This document shows positions 1-8,670 of a stretch of 64,000 nt of DNA, piece by piece. A model generated the notes under the pieces. The model searched no databases and was not told the DNA's origin. It saw only the letters and a list, made by a program, of their open reading frames with translations. How positions within the stretch are numbered: position 1 is the first letter of the stretch; each line of letters begins with the position of its first letter. Position numbers and translations under genes: made by a program. This stretch comes from Mesosutterella porci (GTDB lineage Bacteria > Pseudomonadota > Gammaproteobacteria > Burkholderiales > Burkholderiaceae_F). The stretch is from positions 124,001 to 188,000 of the forward strand of contig NZ_JAKNCT010000001.1 in the NCBI RefSeq assembly GCF_022134585.1, written 5' to 3'.

Positions 1-126
1 GGCATTTATGCCGAGCACACGACCGCTGCGGCCCTGGCGGCCTACCGCCGCTACTGCGACCTCTACGGTCCGACGCCGGATTCGGTGCTGTCGATGTGCA
101 GTGCCGGCATCAAGAGCGATCACTGA
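1..126 (+). CDS. C-terminal end of a threonine-synthase-like PLP protein (partial)
   Basis: The window opens inside a forward frame that ends with TGA at 124-126, leaving 41 residues. The tail contains an HT-rich helix (EHTTAAALAAYRRY) followed by TPDSVLSMCSAGIKSD. This resembles the C-terminal DPHTAV...TP.VVLSTA..KF pattern of threonine synthase and related fold-type II PLP lyases. The next gene, also a PLP enzyme acting on hydroxy amino acids, starts 15 bases later, so the two were probably co-transcribed. The assignment rests on this short tail only, and another PLP lyase is possible. Confidence 0.45.
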   Translation, partial: GIYAEHTTAAALAAYRRYCDLYGPTPDSVLSMCSAGIKSDH

Positions 127-141
127 TTGAAAGGAAGGTCC

Positions 142-1281
142 ATGACAACACTGAATGATCTGCAGACCCCGGCTCTGATTCTGGACGCCGGACGGCTTGA
201 CCGGAACCTAGAGCGCATGGCCGCCAAGGCCCGCAGCCTCGGCGTGGCGCTCCGGCCGCACCTGAAGACCTCCAAAAGCTGGGACGTCGCAAAACGCCAG
301 ATGACGACCCCGCAGGGGCCGGCCACAGTCTCGACGCTGAAGGAGGCGGAGTATTTCGCGGCGCACGGCGTCAGAGACATGATCTACGCGGTCGGGATCG
401 CCCCCTCGAAGCTGGCGCGCGTGGCTGCCGTGAACGCCCAGGGCGCGGACGTCAAGGTGATCTTTGACAACGAAGCCGCCGGCCGGGCGATCAGCGACTT
501 CTGTGAAAAACAGGGCGTAACGATCCGCGCGCTGCTTGAAATCGACTGCGACGGGCATCGCTCGGGGCTTCCCCCGGACAGCCCCGAGCTGATCAAGGTC
601 GCCCGCAGCCTCAGGCCCGGTTCCGGAGCCGAGCTCGCGGGAGTTCTCACCCACGCGGGCGGCTCCTACAACGCCACCGGCCCCGCGGACATGCTGCACC
701 GGGCGCATGAAGAACGCGACGGCGTCGTGAGGGCCGCCTCGAGACTGCGCGAGGCGGGCCTGCCCTGCCCCATCGTGTCCGTCGGCTCAACTCCCACCGC
801 GACGTTCGGCGACAATTTGGACGGCGTCACGGAGCTGCGCTGCGGCGTCTACGCCTTCTTCGACCTGTTCATGCTGGGCCTGGGCGTCTGCCGCCAGAGC
901 GACCTCGCGCTGTCGGTGCTCGTCACCGTGATCGGGCACCAGAAGGAAAAGAACTGGGTGATCACCGACGGGGGCTGGATGGCGCTCTCAAGGGACCGCG
1001 GCACGGCCTCCCAGAAGCTCGACCAGGGCTACGGGCTCGTGGCTGACATCAACGGAGAGCCTGTGCCCGAAGACCTGATCGTGGTCTCCGCGAACCAGGA
1101 GCACGGCATCATCTCCTCGCGCGACGGCAGCGCCTTCGACCTCGGGCGCTATCCGGTGGGGACGATGCTGCGCATCTTCCCGAACCACGCGTGCCCGACC
1201 GCGGCTCAGCATCCGCAGTACTACGTGGTCGACGACGGCACCGAGGTCCGGGCCGTCTGGCCGAGGATCTACGGCTGGTAG
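142..1281 (+). CDS. D-threonine aldolase / D-serine dehydratase type PLP enzyme
   Basis: The product is 379 residues, the usual size of the alanine-racemase-fold D-threonine aldolase, D-3-hydroxyaspartate aldolase and DSD1-type D-serine dehydratase group. The N-terminal stretch RPHLKTSKSWDVAKRQ carries the PLP-binding lysine. The C-terminal PNHACPTAAQHPQY contains the His-x-Cys pair that binds a divalent metal in this family. It would cleave or dehydrate a D-beta-hydroxy amino acid in the cytoplasm. The ATG at 142 was chosen because GAAAGGAAGG lies just upstream; the in-frame TTG at 127 has no such site. The upstream PLP lyase-like tail suggests a small D-amino-acid or hydroxyaspartate catabolic operon. 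Which substrate is used cannot be read from the sequence. Confidence 0.8.
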   Translation: MTTLNDLQTPALILDAGRLDRNLERMAAKARSLGVALRPHLKTSKSWDVAKRQMTTPQGPATVSTLKEAEYFAAHGVRDMIYAVGIAPSKLARVAAVNAQGADVKVIFDNEAAGRAISDFCEKQGVTIRALLEIDCDGHRSGLPPDSPELIKVARSLRPGSGAELAGVLTHAGGSYNATGPADMLHRAHEERDGVVRAASRLREAGLPCPIVSVGSTPTATFGDNLDGVTELRCGVYAFFDLFMLGLGVCRQSDLALSVLVTVIGHQKEKNWVITDGGWMALSRDRGTASQKLDQGYGLVADINGEPVPEDLIVVSANQEHGIISSRDGSAFDLGRYPVGTMLRIFPNHACPTAAQHPQYYVVDDGTEVRAVWPRIYGW

Positions 1282-1348
1282 GAAAAAAGGAGGCTCGGCA
1301 GGAGGGGCCGCCTCTTGAAAGGCGCGCCCTCTTCCTCCGGGCCTTTTT

Positions 1349-2359
1349 TCAGAGCCGGTAGGGCCTTGCCGCCGTGCAGCAGGGCGAACCTTCCGTGAGC
1401 CAGAGCGTGCGCTCGCTTAAGTCCATCACGAGAGACCAGAGCGAGCAGTGCCTGTGGTACTCGGGCAGCGGCTCGTCGTCGTGCCGGCAGACGCTGTCGG
1501 GACAGCCCGCGTGGTCCGAGAAAATCCGAAAGAGCGCCTTGCAGCGCAGGCTCCCCGCCTCGAGCGCCGAAAGGCGGCGGATCCGGTCAAGCCGCGTGAA
1601 GGTCGAGCTATAGCTGTACCAGGCGGCCTCCGGGCCTGCCGCGAGACGCTCCGAGAGCCAGTGGTTCGTGTGGCAGAGAGGACGGCCGCCGCCCGTGAGG
1701 ACGGCAAGCCCCACAGGGGCCGCCTCCACCATCACCGCGTGCCCGTCGCCCGAAGCGAGTCCGATGCAGGCCGCGCCGGCGCGCTTCGCGCTCGCGATCG
1801 CCTCGATCGCCTTCGGACCGTCCTCTGCGAGAGGGCCGCCCGCAGCAGCACCTGCACCGGAACTCCGCCCCTGCCCTTTTTCACCGAGAGAGCGTTCATC
1901 GTGGGCCCGAGCCCGAACTCGTTCAACCCCTTGCCGCCCACGAGCCCCGCCTCGGTCACGATGAGGCAGCGCGCGAAGGGCTTCTGCTCGACCTCGAGCA
2001 GCACGGTCGTGCCCCGCCCGATCGACCACCAGTCCCAGTTCTGGCCAAGGTAGGTCCGGCCGTTGCCGGAAGCCTCGGGCGGCACCGCGATCGCGCTGCA
2101 GGAATCCTCGGGGACGCTCGCCGTCGCGGACATCTCCTCCGAGCTGCAGTAGAGCGTGAGAATGGAGGCAAAATCCACTCCGACGCCCTCCGCGATGCCC
2201 TTCATCTCTTCAATCAGATCCGGCCTGAAGCGGGCAATCGGCTCCTCGTAAGCCGCGGATCACGGCGCGGATCCGCTCTGCGGCCGCCCGGCCGTACTGC
2301 AGCCCCCGCTCCCGGGGCGCGCCTCGAAGCCTGATGTACTGGTGAACCGACTCGCTCAT
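1349..2359 (-). pseudogene. Peptidase C45 / penicillin acyltransferase family, two frameshifts
   Basis: A reading frame starting at ATG 2359 (AGGAGAG upstream) begins MSESVHQYIRLRGAPRERG and runs to about 2250. The family sequence then continues in another frame (YEEPIARFRPDLIEEMKGI) through DSCSAIAV, the expected cysteine nucleophile of autoprocessing C45 enzymes, and GRTYLGQNWDW. Near 1835-1845 it shifts again into AEDGPKAIEAIASAKRAG and ends at 1349. All three pieces join into one protein of about 335 residues, the normal family length, so two single-base indels appear to have broken it. Members hydrolyse or transfer acyl groups on small amides such as carcinine or penicillins. Assembly error is the alternative explanation. 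Confidence 0.75.
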
Positions 2360-2577
2360 GGTTTTTCTCTCCTTTTTCCCCGAGGGGCCCGCAGCCCGGC
2401 AGCCTTGTCCGAAGGCGGGCATCCCAAAAACACGTGACAGGCCCTTGCCTTCACACCTACAATGAAAGCACAACCCCCGCGCGGCGCGCCTTGGCGCCGC
2501 GAGGCCGCAGAAACCCGCGCAGGCAAAACGCGGCGAGGCTCCGGAGGACATAAAAATAAAAAAACAAGGAGACCTGC

Positions 2578-4791
2578 ATGACTGACGAAAAAAAGACGGC
2601 CGCAGGCATTTCTCGTCGCAACCTGCTTAAAACCCTCCCGGTCCTCGCCGCCGTTCCGGGCGCCGGAACCTTCTTCCTGCCCGGACGGGCCCTCGCCAAG
2701 GAGAAAAGCGCCGCGGGCTGGTCGATCTGCGACAACTGCAACCAGATGCCGATGTGCGGCATCCGCTTCCAAAGGATCGGAAACACCATCGTCTCGATCG
2801 AGAGCTGGAAGGAACACCCGCAGAAGATCCTTTGCAGCAAGGGGCTGGCCACGCTGCAGCGGCTCTACAACCCGGAGCGGCTGCTCCACCCGCTGAAGCG
2901 CACGAACCCCAAGGGCAGCCGCGACCCCGGCTGGGTGCGCATCTCCTGGGAGGAGGCCTACCGGACGATCTCCCAGAACTTCAACCACATAAAGAAGGAC
3001 TACGGGGCCGACAAGGTGATGCTGATGTGCGGCGACCCCAAGGAGCCGCGTCCCGCCGTCATGCGGCTCGCGCGCTACTTCGGAACCTGGCACTACGCGA
3101 CCGAGTCTTCGATCGCCTGCCGCAAGGGGACGCTGCTCGCCGAGACGCTGGTTTTCGGACAGGAAAACAGCGGCGGAGGCTGCGGCCCGCAGACAAAGTC
3201 CTACCTCGTCATGGCCACAAACGGCGCCTGGTCCAAGCCCCACGGGTGGTGGAGGATGATCACCGCGGCAAAAGCTCGCGGCGTCAACATCATCGTGGTC
3301 GACTCCCGGCGCACGAAGACCGCTGAGCTCGCCACGGTGCACCTGCAGCCCCGGCAGGGGACCGATGCTGCGCTCGCCGCGGGCCTCTGCCGCGTCCTCT
3401 TCGAGGAGGGGCTCTACAACAAGGCCTTCTGCGACAAGTGGGTCTACGGGGTCGAAGAGTACCGGGAGTACTGCCGGGACTTCACGCCCCAGAGGACCGA
3501 GGAGCTCACCGGGGTGCCCGCGGAACTCGTCGTGCGGGCGGCCCGCCTTTACGCGAAGGGTCCGGGCAGCTACGCGATGACCTCCCAGTCGCTCTCGCAC
3601 ACCCGCAACGGCGTGAACAACGCGAGGGCGCTGCTGTGCGTCCCGGCGATCCTCGGCTACATCGACTGCCCAGGCGGCGCGCTCTTTTCCGTGGGCCCGA
3701 AGGGCTACATCGTCCACGACAACGGCCTGACGAAGGACTTCGTCGACTACCACTGGTTCGAGGAGCATAAAAAGGACCGGCTCGACCGCGACTTCGTCCC
3801 GGTCTGGAACGCGACTCAGGTGCAGTGGAACCCAAACATGCTCCCCGAGTACGTGAAAGAGAAGAAAATCCGCGCCTTCGGGGGCTTCGGCGTGAACGTG
3901 ATGATCTGGCCGCAGCCCCAGGAATACGCCCGGGCGATCCGCGACATGGAGTTTTCGTTTGCGACCGACTACTTCTACCGCGACATCACCCACCGCGACA
4001 TGGACATCCTGCTGCCCGCCGCGATGAATTTCGAGCGCTACGCGCCCTTTGGCACGCACGGCGGGAAAGTGGCCGTGAGAACGCCCGTGAAGCCCATGGG
4101 CGAGGCAAGGGAGGACTGGCGGATCGCGCTCGAGCTGGGCTCGATCCTCGACACCCCGGAGCACTTCTTCAACGGAGACCCGGTGGCGGCCTGCGACTCG
4201 ATCCTTCGGACCTGGGGGACCGACTACCGCACGGCACAGCGGAACCTCCCCGCGCTCACCTCCGTTCAGTCCCGCAAACAGGAGCCCTACAAGTACGAAA
4301 AGGGGCTGCTGCGGCCCGACGGCCGGCCCGGGTTCAACACGCCCTCGGGCAAAATCGAGCTCTCGTCGCTGGTCACGAAAAAGCTGGGCTTCGGGACGAT
4401 TCCGCTCTACAAGGCGCCCTGGCAGCCCACGAGGGACTATCCGATCAAGCTCATCAACGGAACGAGGGCGCCCTACATCACGCACTCCAAGACCCGCTCG
4501 GACTGCCCCTACCTGCTCGAAATCGAGCCCATGTCCACCGTGGACATCAACCCGAAGGACGCCGCTGGCCGCGGCATCCGGGAGGGCGACCGGATCGTGA
4601 TCCGCAATCCCTGGGGCGAGGCGCACGCCCGGGCCCGCGTCTCCATCATCGTGCCGCCGGGCACGGCAGGCATGCAGTACGGCTGGCGCGGGAACCAGAA
4701 CTCCCAGGTTCTGATCCCGAGGCAGTTCGATCCGCTCTCGGGCTACGCCCCGTACTTTGAAACCTGCGTCCAGATCACGAAGGAGGGGTGA
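2578..4791 (+). CDS. TAT-exported molybdopterin oxidoreductase, catalytic subunit
   Basis: The product is 737 residues with an N-terminal twin-arginine signal (SRRNLLKTLP followed by a hydrophobic stretch to about residue 40). An iron-sulfur motif near residues 54-90 reads C-x2-C-x5-C and later CSKG. The C-x5-C spacing is longer than the usual C-x3-C. A cysteine in ESSIACRKG sits where the molybdenum ligand is expected, pointing to the PhsA/PsrA, tetrathionate reductase or hydroxylase-like branch rather than the serine-ligated DMSO reductases. The C-terminal MopB domain is present (PMSTVDINPKDAAGRGI). RBS AAGGAG precedes the ATG. It is followed after 3 bases by its ferredoxin subunit and then by a TorD-like chaperone. 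No membrane anchor gene is seen. The substrate is unknown. Confidence 0.85.
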   Translation: MTDEKKTAAGISRRNLLKTLPVLAAVPGAGTFFLPGRALAKEKSAAGWSICDNCNQMPMCGIRFQRIGNTIVSIESWKEHPQKILCSKGLATLQRLYNPERLLHPLKRTNPKGSRDPGWVRISWEEAYRTISQNFNHIKKDYGADKVMLMCGDPKEPRPAVMRLARYFGTWHYATESSIACRKGTLLAETLVFGQENSGGGCGPQTKSYLVMATNGAWSKPHGWWRMITAAKARGVNIIVVDSRRTKTAELATVHLQPRQGTDAALAAGLCRVLFEEGLYNKAFCDKWVYGVEEYREYCRDFTPQRTEELTGVPAELVVRAARLYAKGPGSYAMTSQSLSHTRNGVNNARALLCVPAILGYIDCPGGALFSVGPKGYIVHDNGLTKDFVDYHWFEEHKKDRLDRDFVPVWNATQVQWNPNMLPEYVKEKKIRAFGGFGVNVMIWPQPQEYARAIRDMEFSFATDYFYRDITHRDMDILLPAAMNFERYAPFGTHGGKVAVRTPVKPMGEAREDWRIALELGSILDTPEHFFNGDPVAACDSILRTWGTDYRTAQRNLPALTSVQSRKQEPYKYEKGLLRPDGRPGFNTPSGKIELSSLVTKKLGFGTIPLYKAPWQPTRDYPIKLINGTRAPYITHSKTRSDCPYLLEIEPMSTVDINPKDAAGRGIREGDRIVIRNPWGEAHARARVSIIVPPGTAGMQYGWRGNQNSQVLIPRQFDPLSGYAPYFETCVQITKEG

Positions 4792-4794
4792 GAA

Positions 4795-5430
4795 ATGAGC
4801 CGATTCGGACTGATTGTCGACATGGACAAATGCATCAACTGCCACGCCTGCTTCGTCGCCTGCAAGGAGGAGAACAAGGTGGCGCCGGACATCGAGTGGA
4901 ACCAGCTGCACCGGACGGAAAACGAGCGCGAGCGCATCATCAGCTACTTCCGCGTGGGCTGCATGCACTGCGAGGAGCCCGCCTGCCTGCCCGCCTGCCC
5001 CGCCAAGGCAATCCGGAAGGGAGAGAACGGCGAAGTGCTCGTGGACGACTCGAAGTGCATCGCCTGCGGAGCCTGCCGCGAGGCCTGCCCCTGGAGCGTG
5101 CCGCAGTTCAACCGGACGGGCCGCACGAACTACTTTGCGAAGGCGCCGCTCGAAGCCGGGCCGCTGCTGCCGCACCAGAAGAGGATCCCGGGGAAGGCCG
5201 AGCGATGCACGCTCTGCGCGCACAGGACTTCCCGCGGGCTTGTTCCGAAATGCGTAGAAGTATGCCCGACGGGCAGCCTCGTCTTCGTGGACTACGACCG
5301 CCTGACTGAGCCGCAGAAGAAGCTGCTCGAGCGCTCCAGGCCGCTCGGAGGCCGCGCGGAGCGCCGCCCCAAGGTCCTTTACGCCTCCACGCACGCCGAT
5401 CCCGCATCGCTTAAGGACAAGATGCGGTAA
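4795..5430 (+). CDS. Four-cluster ferredoxin subunit of the molybdoenzyme
   Basis: The 211-residue protein has the layout of DmsB, PhsB and NrfC electron-transfer subunits, with four cysteine groups. CINCHACFVACKEENK lies near residue 13, CMHCEEPACLPACPAKAI in the second quarter, CIACGACREACPWSVPQF next, and CTLCAHRTSRGLVPKCVEVCPTGSL near the end. These would hold four [4Fe-4S] clusters passing electrons to the catalytic subunit encoded just upstream. It has no export signal of its own, consistent with hitch-hiking through the TAT system with its partner. AAGGAGGGG ends seven bases before the ATG, inside the end of the upstream gene, so translation is probably coupled. Confidence 0.9.
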   Translation: MSRFGLIVDMDKCINCHACFVACKEENKVAPDIEWNQLHRTENERERIISYFRVGCMHCEEPACLPACPAKAIRKGENGEVLVDDSKCIACGACREACPWSVPQFNRTGRTNYFAKAPLEAGPLLPHQKRIPGKAERCTLCAHRTSRGLVPKCVEVCPTGSLVFVDYDRLTEPQKKLLERSRPLGGRAERRPKVLYASTHADPASLKDKMR

Positions 5431-5522
5431 GACGCGCATCAACCGCGCGAAAAGGGACTCTTCCCGGAGCGGCCCCGGGCGGGCGCTCCGGGGGAGCGGG
5501 TCAAAAAGTCAGGAGCGAGTCT

Positions 5523-6119
5523 ATGCAGGGTGGCGATCGAAAGGAAATCCGGGCCGGCCTGAAGAGCACCCGGGCCAGGCTCTATGAGTTTTTCTCTGTC
5601 TTTTTCAGGGGACCGCGGAGCGCCGGGCTTCTCGCACTCTGGCCCGGAGTGGAGGAGTCGGTTGCGGCGCTGTGCGCCGCCCTGGGCAGCGAGCCGCCCG
5701 AGCTCTCGGGCACCCTGCCGCCCGAGCCGGACGAAGAGCTCGAGCGGGAGTTCGCAAGGCTCTTTTACGGCGTGGGACGGTGCACCGTCGCCCTCTCGGA
5801 GTCGGTCTACACGAGCCGCGAGGCGATCCTCTGCCAGGGCGCCCTGCGCGAGGTGAGCCGCATCTACGACGAGGCGGGCGTGCGGCCCGCGGGCGACCTG
5901 CGCGAGGCCGACACCCTGCCCTTCGAGCTCGCCTTCGCGGCCAGGCTCGTCGAAGCGGAGCGCCCGGAGCTCGAGCGGACCTTCATCACGGAGCACGCCG
6001 CGCCGCTCGGCCTGAGCGTCTGCGCCGAGATCGAAAAGGCGCCCCCGGAGCCCCGCACAAGGCGGGCCGCACGTCTGCTTCGAGCCTTCCTCAAGGCCGA
6101 GCGGGCCCTTCTTGCCTGA
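5523..6119 (+). CDS. TorD/DmsD family molybdoenzyme chaperone
   Basis: The product is 198 residues, mostly helical, with the family pattern RLYEFFSVFF near the start, EFARLFYGVGRCTVALSESVY in the middle, where TorD proteins carry E..RLF.G.....P..S.Y, and DTLPFELAFAARLV after it. Such proteins hold the TAT signal and the apo-enzyme until cofactor is loaded. It lies 92 bases after the ferredoxin gene in the same direction and most likely serves the molybdoenzyme at 2578-4791. AGGAG lies about eight bases before the ATG. Exact specificity is inferred from position. Confidence 0.8.
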   Translation: MQGGDRKEIRAGLKSTRARLYEFFSVFFRGPRSAGLLALWPGVEESVAALCAALGSEPPELSGTLPPEPDEELEREFARLFYGVGRCTVALSESVYTSREAILCQGALREVSRIYDEAGVRPAGDLREADTLPFELAFAARLVEAERPELERTFITEHAAPLGLSVCAEIEKAPPEPRTRRAARLLRAFLKAERALLA

Positions 6120-6361
6120 AAATCCCCGCTCATAGGGGGCGGGGAAAAAAAGGGAAAGCGCCGCGGCGGGCCTATCCCGCGACCCGTTTTCCCCTCTTTC
6201 ACACGACCCGGATTCGTCCGCCGCATGATTAGCTTAGCCTTAAGTTAAAGGCGAGCTGGTCCTAAGATCCCTGAGCTTTCCGGGGCCTCCCCCTGTAATC
6301 TTTCCCCCGTTCCCTGAAGCGGCGGGCTTCAGGCTGAAAGGAAAAGAAACGGGAGGCAGCC

Positions 6362-6556
6362 ATGAACGGCAGCGTGTACGACGACCAGATTGCAAACCTC
6401 GCAAGGCTCGAGGCTCAACGCGAGAAATTGAATTCCGACTACGAGGCCTTCAGGGAGCAGGCGGAGCTCTTCCACTCCGAGCTCGAGAAGCTCGGCGACA
6501 AGCAGAAGATCAGCGAGGCTCTCCGCGCTATGCACGAGGCGGACTTCGCCCTGTAA
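6362..6556 (+). CDS. Small coiled-coil protein, paralogue of the next gene
   Basis: A 64-residue charged, helical product with GGGAGG nine bases before the ATG. The middle (residues 15-50) is a run of heptad-like Leu and Glu/Lys. Its tail, EALRAMHEADFAL, resembles the tail of the next small protein (KALEDYRRPDFL), and both carry an EKLG/EKAG element about ten residues earlier. I do not recognise a family. The two genes are 50 bases apart in one direction and share a terminator near 6822-6851, so they probably form a small operon. Both might also be read with the molybdoenzyme genes upstream, although 240 bases separate them. Confidence 0.6.
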   Translation: MNGSVYDDQIANLARLEAQREKLNSDYEAFREQAELFHSELEKLGDKQKISEALRAMHEADFAL

Positions 6557-6606
6557 ACCCGTCTTGATTAGGCCGGGCTTTAGAAAGAACGATGAAGGAG
6601 ACTGAC

Positions 6607-6795
6607 ATGAACGAATACTTCGACTACTGCCTCGAAAGGTATGACTCGGTCCGTTCGCGCGCCGAGCGGGTGGCGCGCGAGCTGCGCGCCCTGGACGAGC
6701 AGATCAGGGCCCTGCGCCGCATGCTCTCTGAGAAAGCGGGCGAAAAGAGGCTCGAGAAGGCCCTCGAGGACTACCGCCGCCCGGACTTTCTCTGA
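6607..6795 (+). CDS. Small coiled-coil protein, paralogue of the previous gene
   Basis: A 62-residue helical product rich in Arg and Glu. The ATG at 6607 is preceded by AAGGAG at a good distance, which favours it over the in-frame ATG at 6592. Residues 15-50 form a probable coiled coil (RVARELRALDEQIRALRRML). The C-terminus, KALEDYRRPDFL, matches the general form of the tail of the upstream small protein, suggesting tandem duplication and divergence. The function is unknown. It ends 27 bases before a clear intrinsic terminator. Confidence 0.6.
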   Translation: MNEYFDYCLERYDSVRSRAERVARELRALDEQIRALRRMLSEKAGEKRLEKALEDYRRPDFL

Positions 6796-6821
6796 AGCGC
6801 TCTGAAACACTGCACCTCAAA

Positions 6822-6851
6822 GCGCCCTCCTTCAAAGGGGGGCGTTTTTTT
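6822..6851. terminator. Intrinsic terminator between convergent genes
   Basis: A hairpin with arms CGCCCTCCTT and AAGGGGGGCG (one mismatch) is followed by a run of six or seven T. It ends the small-protein operon on the plus strand and abuts the stop codon of the minus-strand YhcH-type gene. Confidence 0.8.
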
Positions 6852-7324
6852 CAGCCGAGAAGCGCGGCGCGGATCTTGATCACGGCTTTTTTGTGCCAGG
6901 AGGGCTCGCCGCAGGCGAGGTTCGGGGCGTGGGGCTCGCCCGGCAGGAATACGGCAAAGTCCCCGGCTCCGAGGAGGACGGTCTGGAAGCGCTGCGGGTC
7001 CGGGTAAAAGGCGATGTCACGTCCCTCGAAGTCTTCCTCCAGCGCGGGCTCCGTAGGCGGCACAACCGCGCAGTCCATCCGCTCCTCGCCCTCGAGCACG
7101 ATCTGCACGTCGACGAAGGCGCGGTGCATCTCAAAGCGCCTCTGTTCCGGCGGCCGGGTCTCGCCCTCCTCCACGTTCACGTAGATGTCGCCGCCTTCGA
7201 GCTCATGCCGCCCGAGGGGCAGGGCCGCGCCCCCTTTCTGCAGAAAAAGCGCCATCGCGCGGGCAAAGGCCGGATGCAGGCTCACACTCTCCTTGCCCCA
7301 GCGCTGCAGGCTTCCAACGAACAT
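6851..7324 (-). CDS. YhcH/YjgK/YiaL family protein
   Basis: The product is 157 residues. Diagnostic blocks are GGDIYVNVEEGETRPPEQRRF, EMHRAFVDVQIVLEGEERM and the C-terminal FLPGEPHAPNL followed by HKKAVIKI. This is the cupin-like DUF386 family, which binds a metal and is often encoded beside sialic acid or sugar-acid catabolism genes; its precise reaction is not settled. The ATG at 7324 is preceded by GGAGAAGGA, so the longer frame starting at 7366 is not used. No sugar genes are adjacent, so context gives no substrate. Confidence 0.85.
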   Translation of the reverse strand: MFVGSLQRWGKESVSLHPAFARAMALFLQKGGAALPLGRHELEGGDIYVNVEEGETRPPEQRRFEMHRAFVDVQIVLEGEERMDCAVVPPTEPALEEDFEGRDIAFYPDPQRFQTVLLGAGDFAVFLPGEPHAPNLACGEPSWHKKAVIKIRAALLG

Positions 7325-7445
7325 TTCCTTCTCCTTGACCGGACAGACACAGCACGATCCTAGCAAATCCGGTTCGTCCCGGAGGGGCCCGCCCGCTTAA
7401 AATAGGCTCTGTCTTTCAGCCATTCCGACACATATTCAGACCGCC

Positions 7446-8243
7446 ATGAAAAAAATCGCCGTCATCGGAGCGGGCTCGCTCGCGCATGTTTTCTGCCGCC
7501 ACTTTGCCGACTCGCTCGGGGGGCGCTGCAGGCTCGAAGGGATCATGAGCCGCACGTACGGGAAAACGCTCCCGCTGGCCGAAGAGTACGGCGCCAGGGC
7601 CTGCCGGACGCTCGAAGAGCTTCTCGCGCTAGAGCCCGACTACGTGGTCGAGTTCGCGGGCGTTGCGGCTCTCAAGACCTACGCCCCTCAGGTGCTTCGC
7701 AGCACGAGCCTCCTCGCGGTCTCGGCCGGCGCGCTCGCCGACCCGGACTTCCGCGCTGCGGCGCGCTCAGCCGCCCTCGCCGGCGGCACCCGCCTCATTA
7801 TCGCCAACGGCGCAATCGGGGGCCTGGACCTCTTGCGCACCTACGCGCTCATGGGCGGCGCGAAGCTCGATTTTGAAAGCCGCAAGGCCCCGGGAAGCCT
7901 CAACGGGGCCCCGGGCCTCGCGGGCCGGGAACTTTCGAAGGAGCACGAGGAAGTCGCCTTTTCAGGCCCGATTGAAGAGGCGATACGGGAGTTTCCCAAG
8001 AACGTGAACGTCGCGGTGGCGGCCCGCTTCGCAAGCGGCGCCGATCAATCGAGCATGACTCTCACGAGCGTCCCGGGCTTAAAGGAGACCACCCACAGGA
8101 TCCGGATTAAGAACGCGCTGCTGCACGCAGAATTAAGCTTCTCCTCGCGGCCCGACCCGGACAACCCCCGCTCGTCGGTTTCCGCGGCCTGGAGCGTCCT
8201 CGCGTGCCTGGACGAGCTCACTGCTCCGATCGCGTTCTTCTAA
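7446..8243 (+). CDS. L-aspartate dehydrogenase
   Basis: The product is 265 residues, the usual family length. It begins with a Rossmann dinucleotide-binding motif (KIAVIGAGSLAHVF) and contains IIANGAIGGLDLLRTYALMG and KNVNVAVAARFA, typical of the aspartate dehydrogenase family. The enzyme oxidises L-aspartate to iminoaspartate with NAD(P), which can feed quinolinate and NAD synthesis, or it interconverts aspartate and oxaloacetate. No clear Shine-Dalgarno sequence precedes the ATG. The gene lies divergent to the YhcH-type gene, and a small membrane protein gene follows after 16 bases. Aspartase and aspartate racemase lie elsewhere in the window. Confidence 0.85.
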   Translation: MKKIAVIGAGSLAHVFCRHFADSLGGRCRLEGIMSRTYGKTLPLAEEYGARACRTLEELLALEPDYVVEFAGVAALKTYAPQVLRSTSLLAVSAGALADPDFRAAARSAALAGGTRLIIANGAIGGLDLLRTYALMGGAKLDFESRKAPGSLNGAPGLAGRELSKEHEEVAFSGPIEEAIREFPKNVNVAVAARFASGADQSSMTLTSVPGLKETTHRIRIKNALLHAELSFSSRPDPDNPRSSVSAAWSVLACLDELTAPIAFF

Positions 8244-8259
8244 GGGGCGGACAGAGACG

Positions 8260-8562
8260 ATGAAGTTAAAATTCATGCCGGCTCTTGTCGGGCTCATGGT
8301 GGGGCTCATCGCCGCCTGGTTCACCACGTTTTTCACCGACAGCGTCCTCACGATCGCCTGCGTCGGGATCCTGGGCTTCATGTTCGCAAGCGGCAAGTGC
8401 GTGATGGACGACCGCGAAAAGGAGCGTCAGGCGCGCGAGGCCGAACGCAAGGCGGCCTACGAAAAGCTCCCCCGCAGGGCGAGGCGGAAAATCGAGCTGT
8501 CGCTCGAGGCGGGCGAAGGCCCCTCCAGGCCCGCCGACCCGAAGAAGGGCTCCCAGCCCTGA
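8260..8562 (+). CDS. Small membrane protein of unknown function
   Basis: A 100-residue product with two hydrophobic segments (about residues 6-24 and 29-45) followed by a highly charged helix rich in Arg, Glu and Lys and a Pro/Lys tail. AAGGGG precedes the ATG, and the gene starts 16 bases after aspartate dehydrogenase, so co-transcription is likely. I recognise no family. The charged cytoplasmic tail could bind a partner or nucleic acid, but nothing in the sequence proves this. Confidence 0.6.
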   Translation: MKLKFMPALVGLMVGLIAAWFTTFFTDSVLTIACVGILGFMFASGKCVMDDREKERQAREAERKAAYEKLPRRARRKIELSLEAGEGPSRPADPKKGSQP

Positions 8563-8670
8563 ACGAGAAGGCCTGCCGCCCTCTCCGCGGCAATCCAAAG
8601 CCGGGCCCCAAGCGCAGCCGCGCCTTTATAAGCAGACAGCCGGGCACTCCTTCTTTTTCTCTTTTTTGCA

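Noticed and set aside
2356-5442. A 1028-codon open frame on the minus strand
   Set aside because: It is antisense to the molybdoenzyme and ferredoxin genes, which have full motifs and ribosome sites. High GC keeps stop codons away on the opposite strand.
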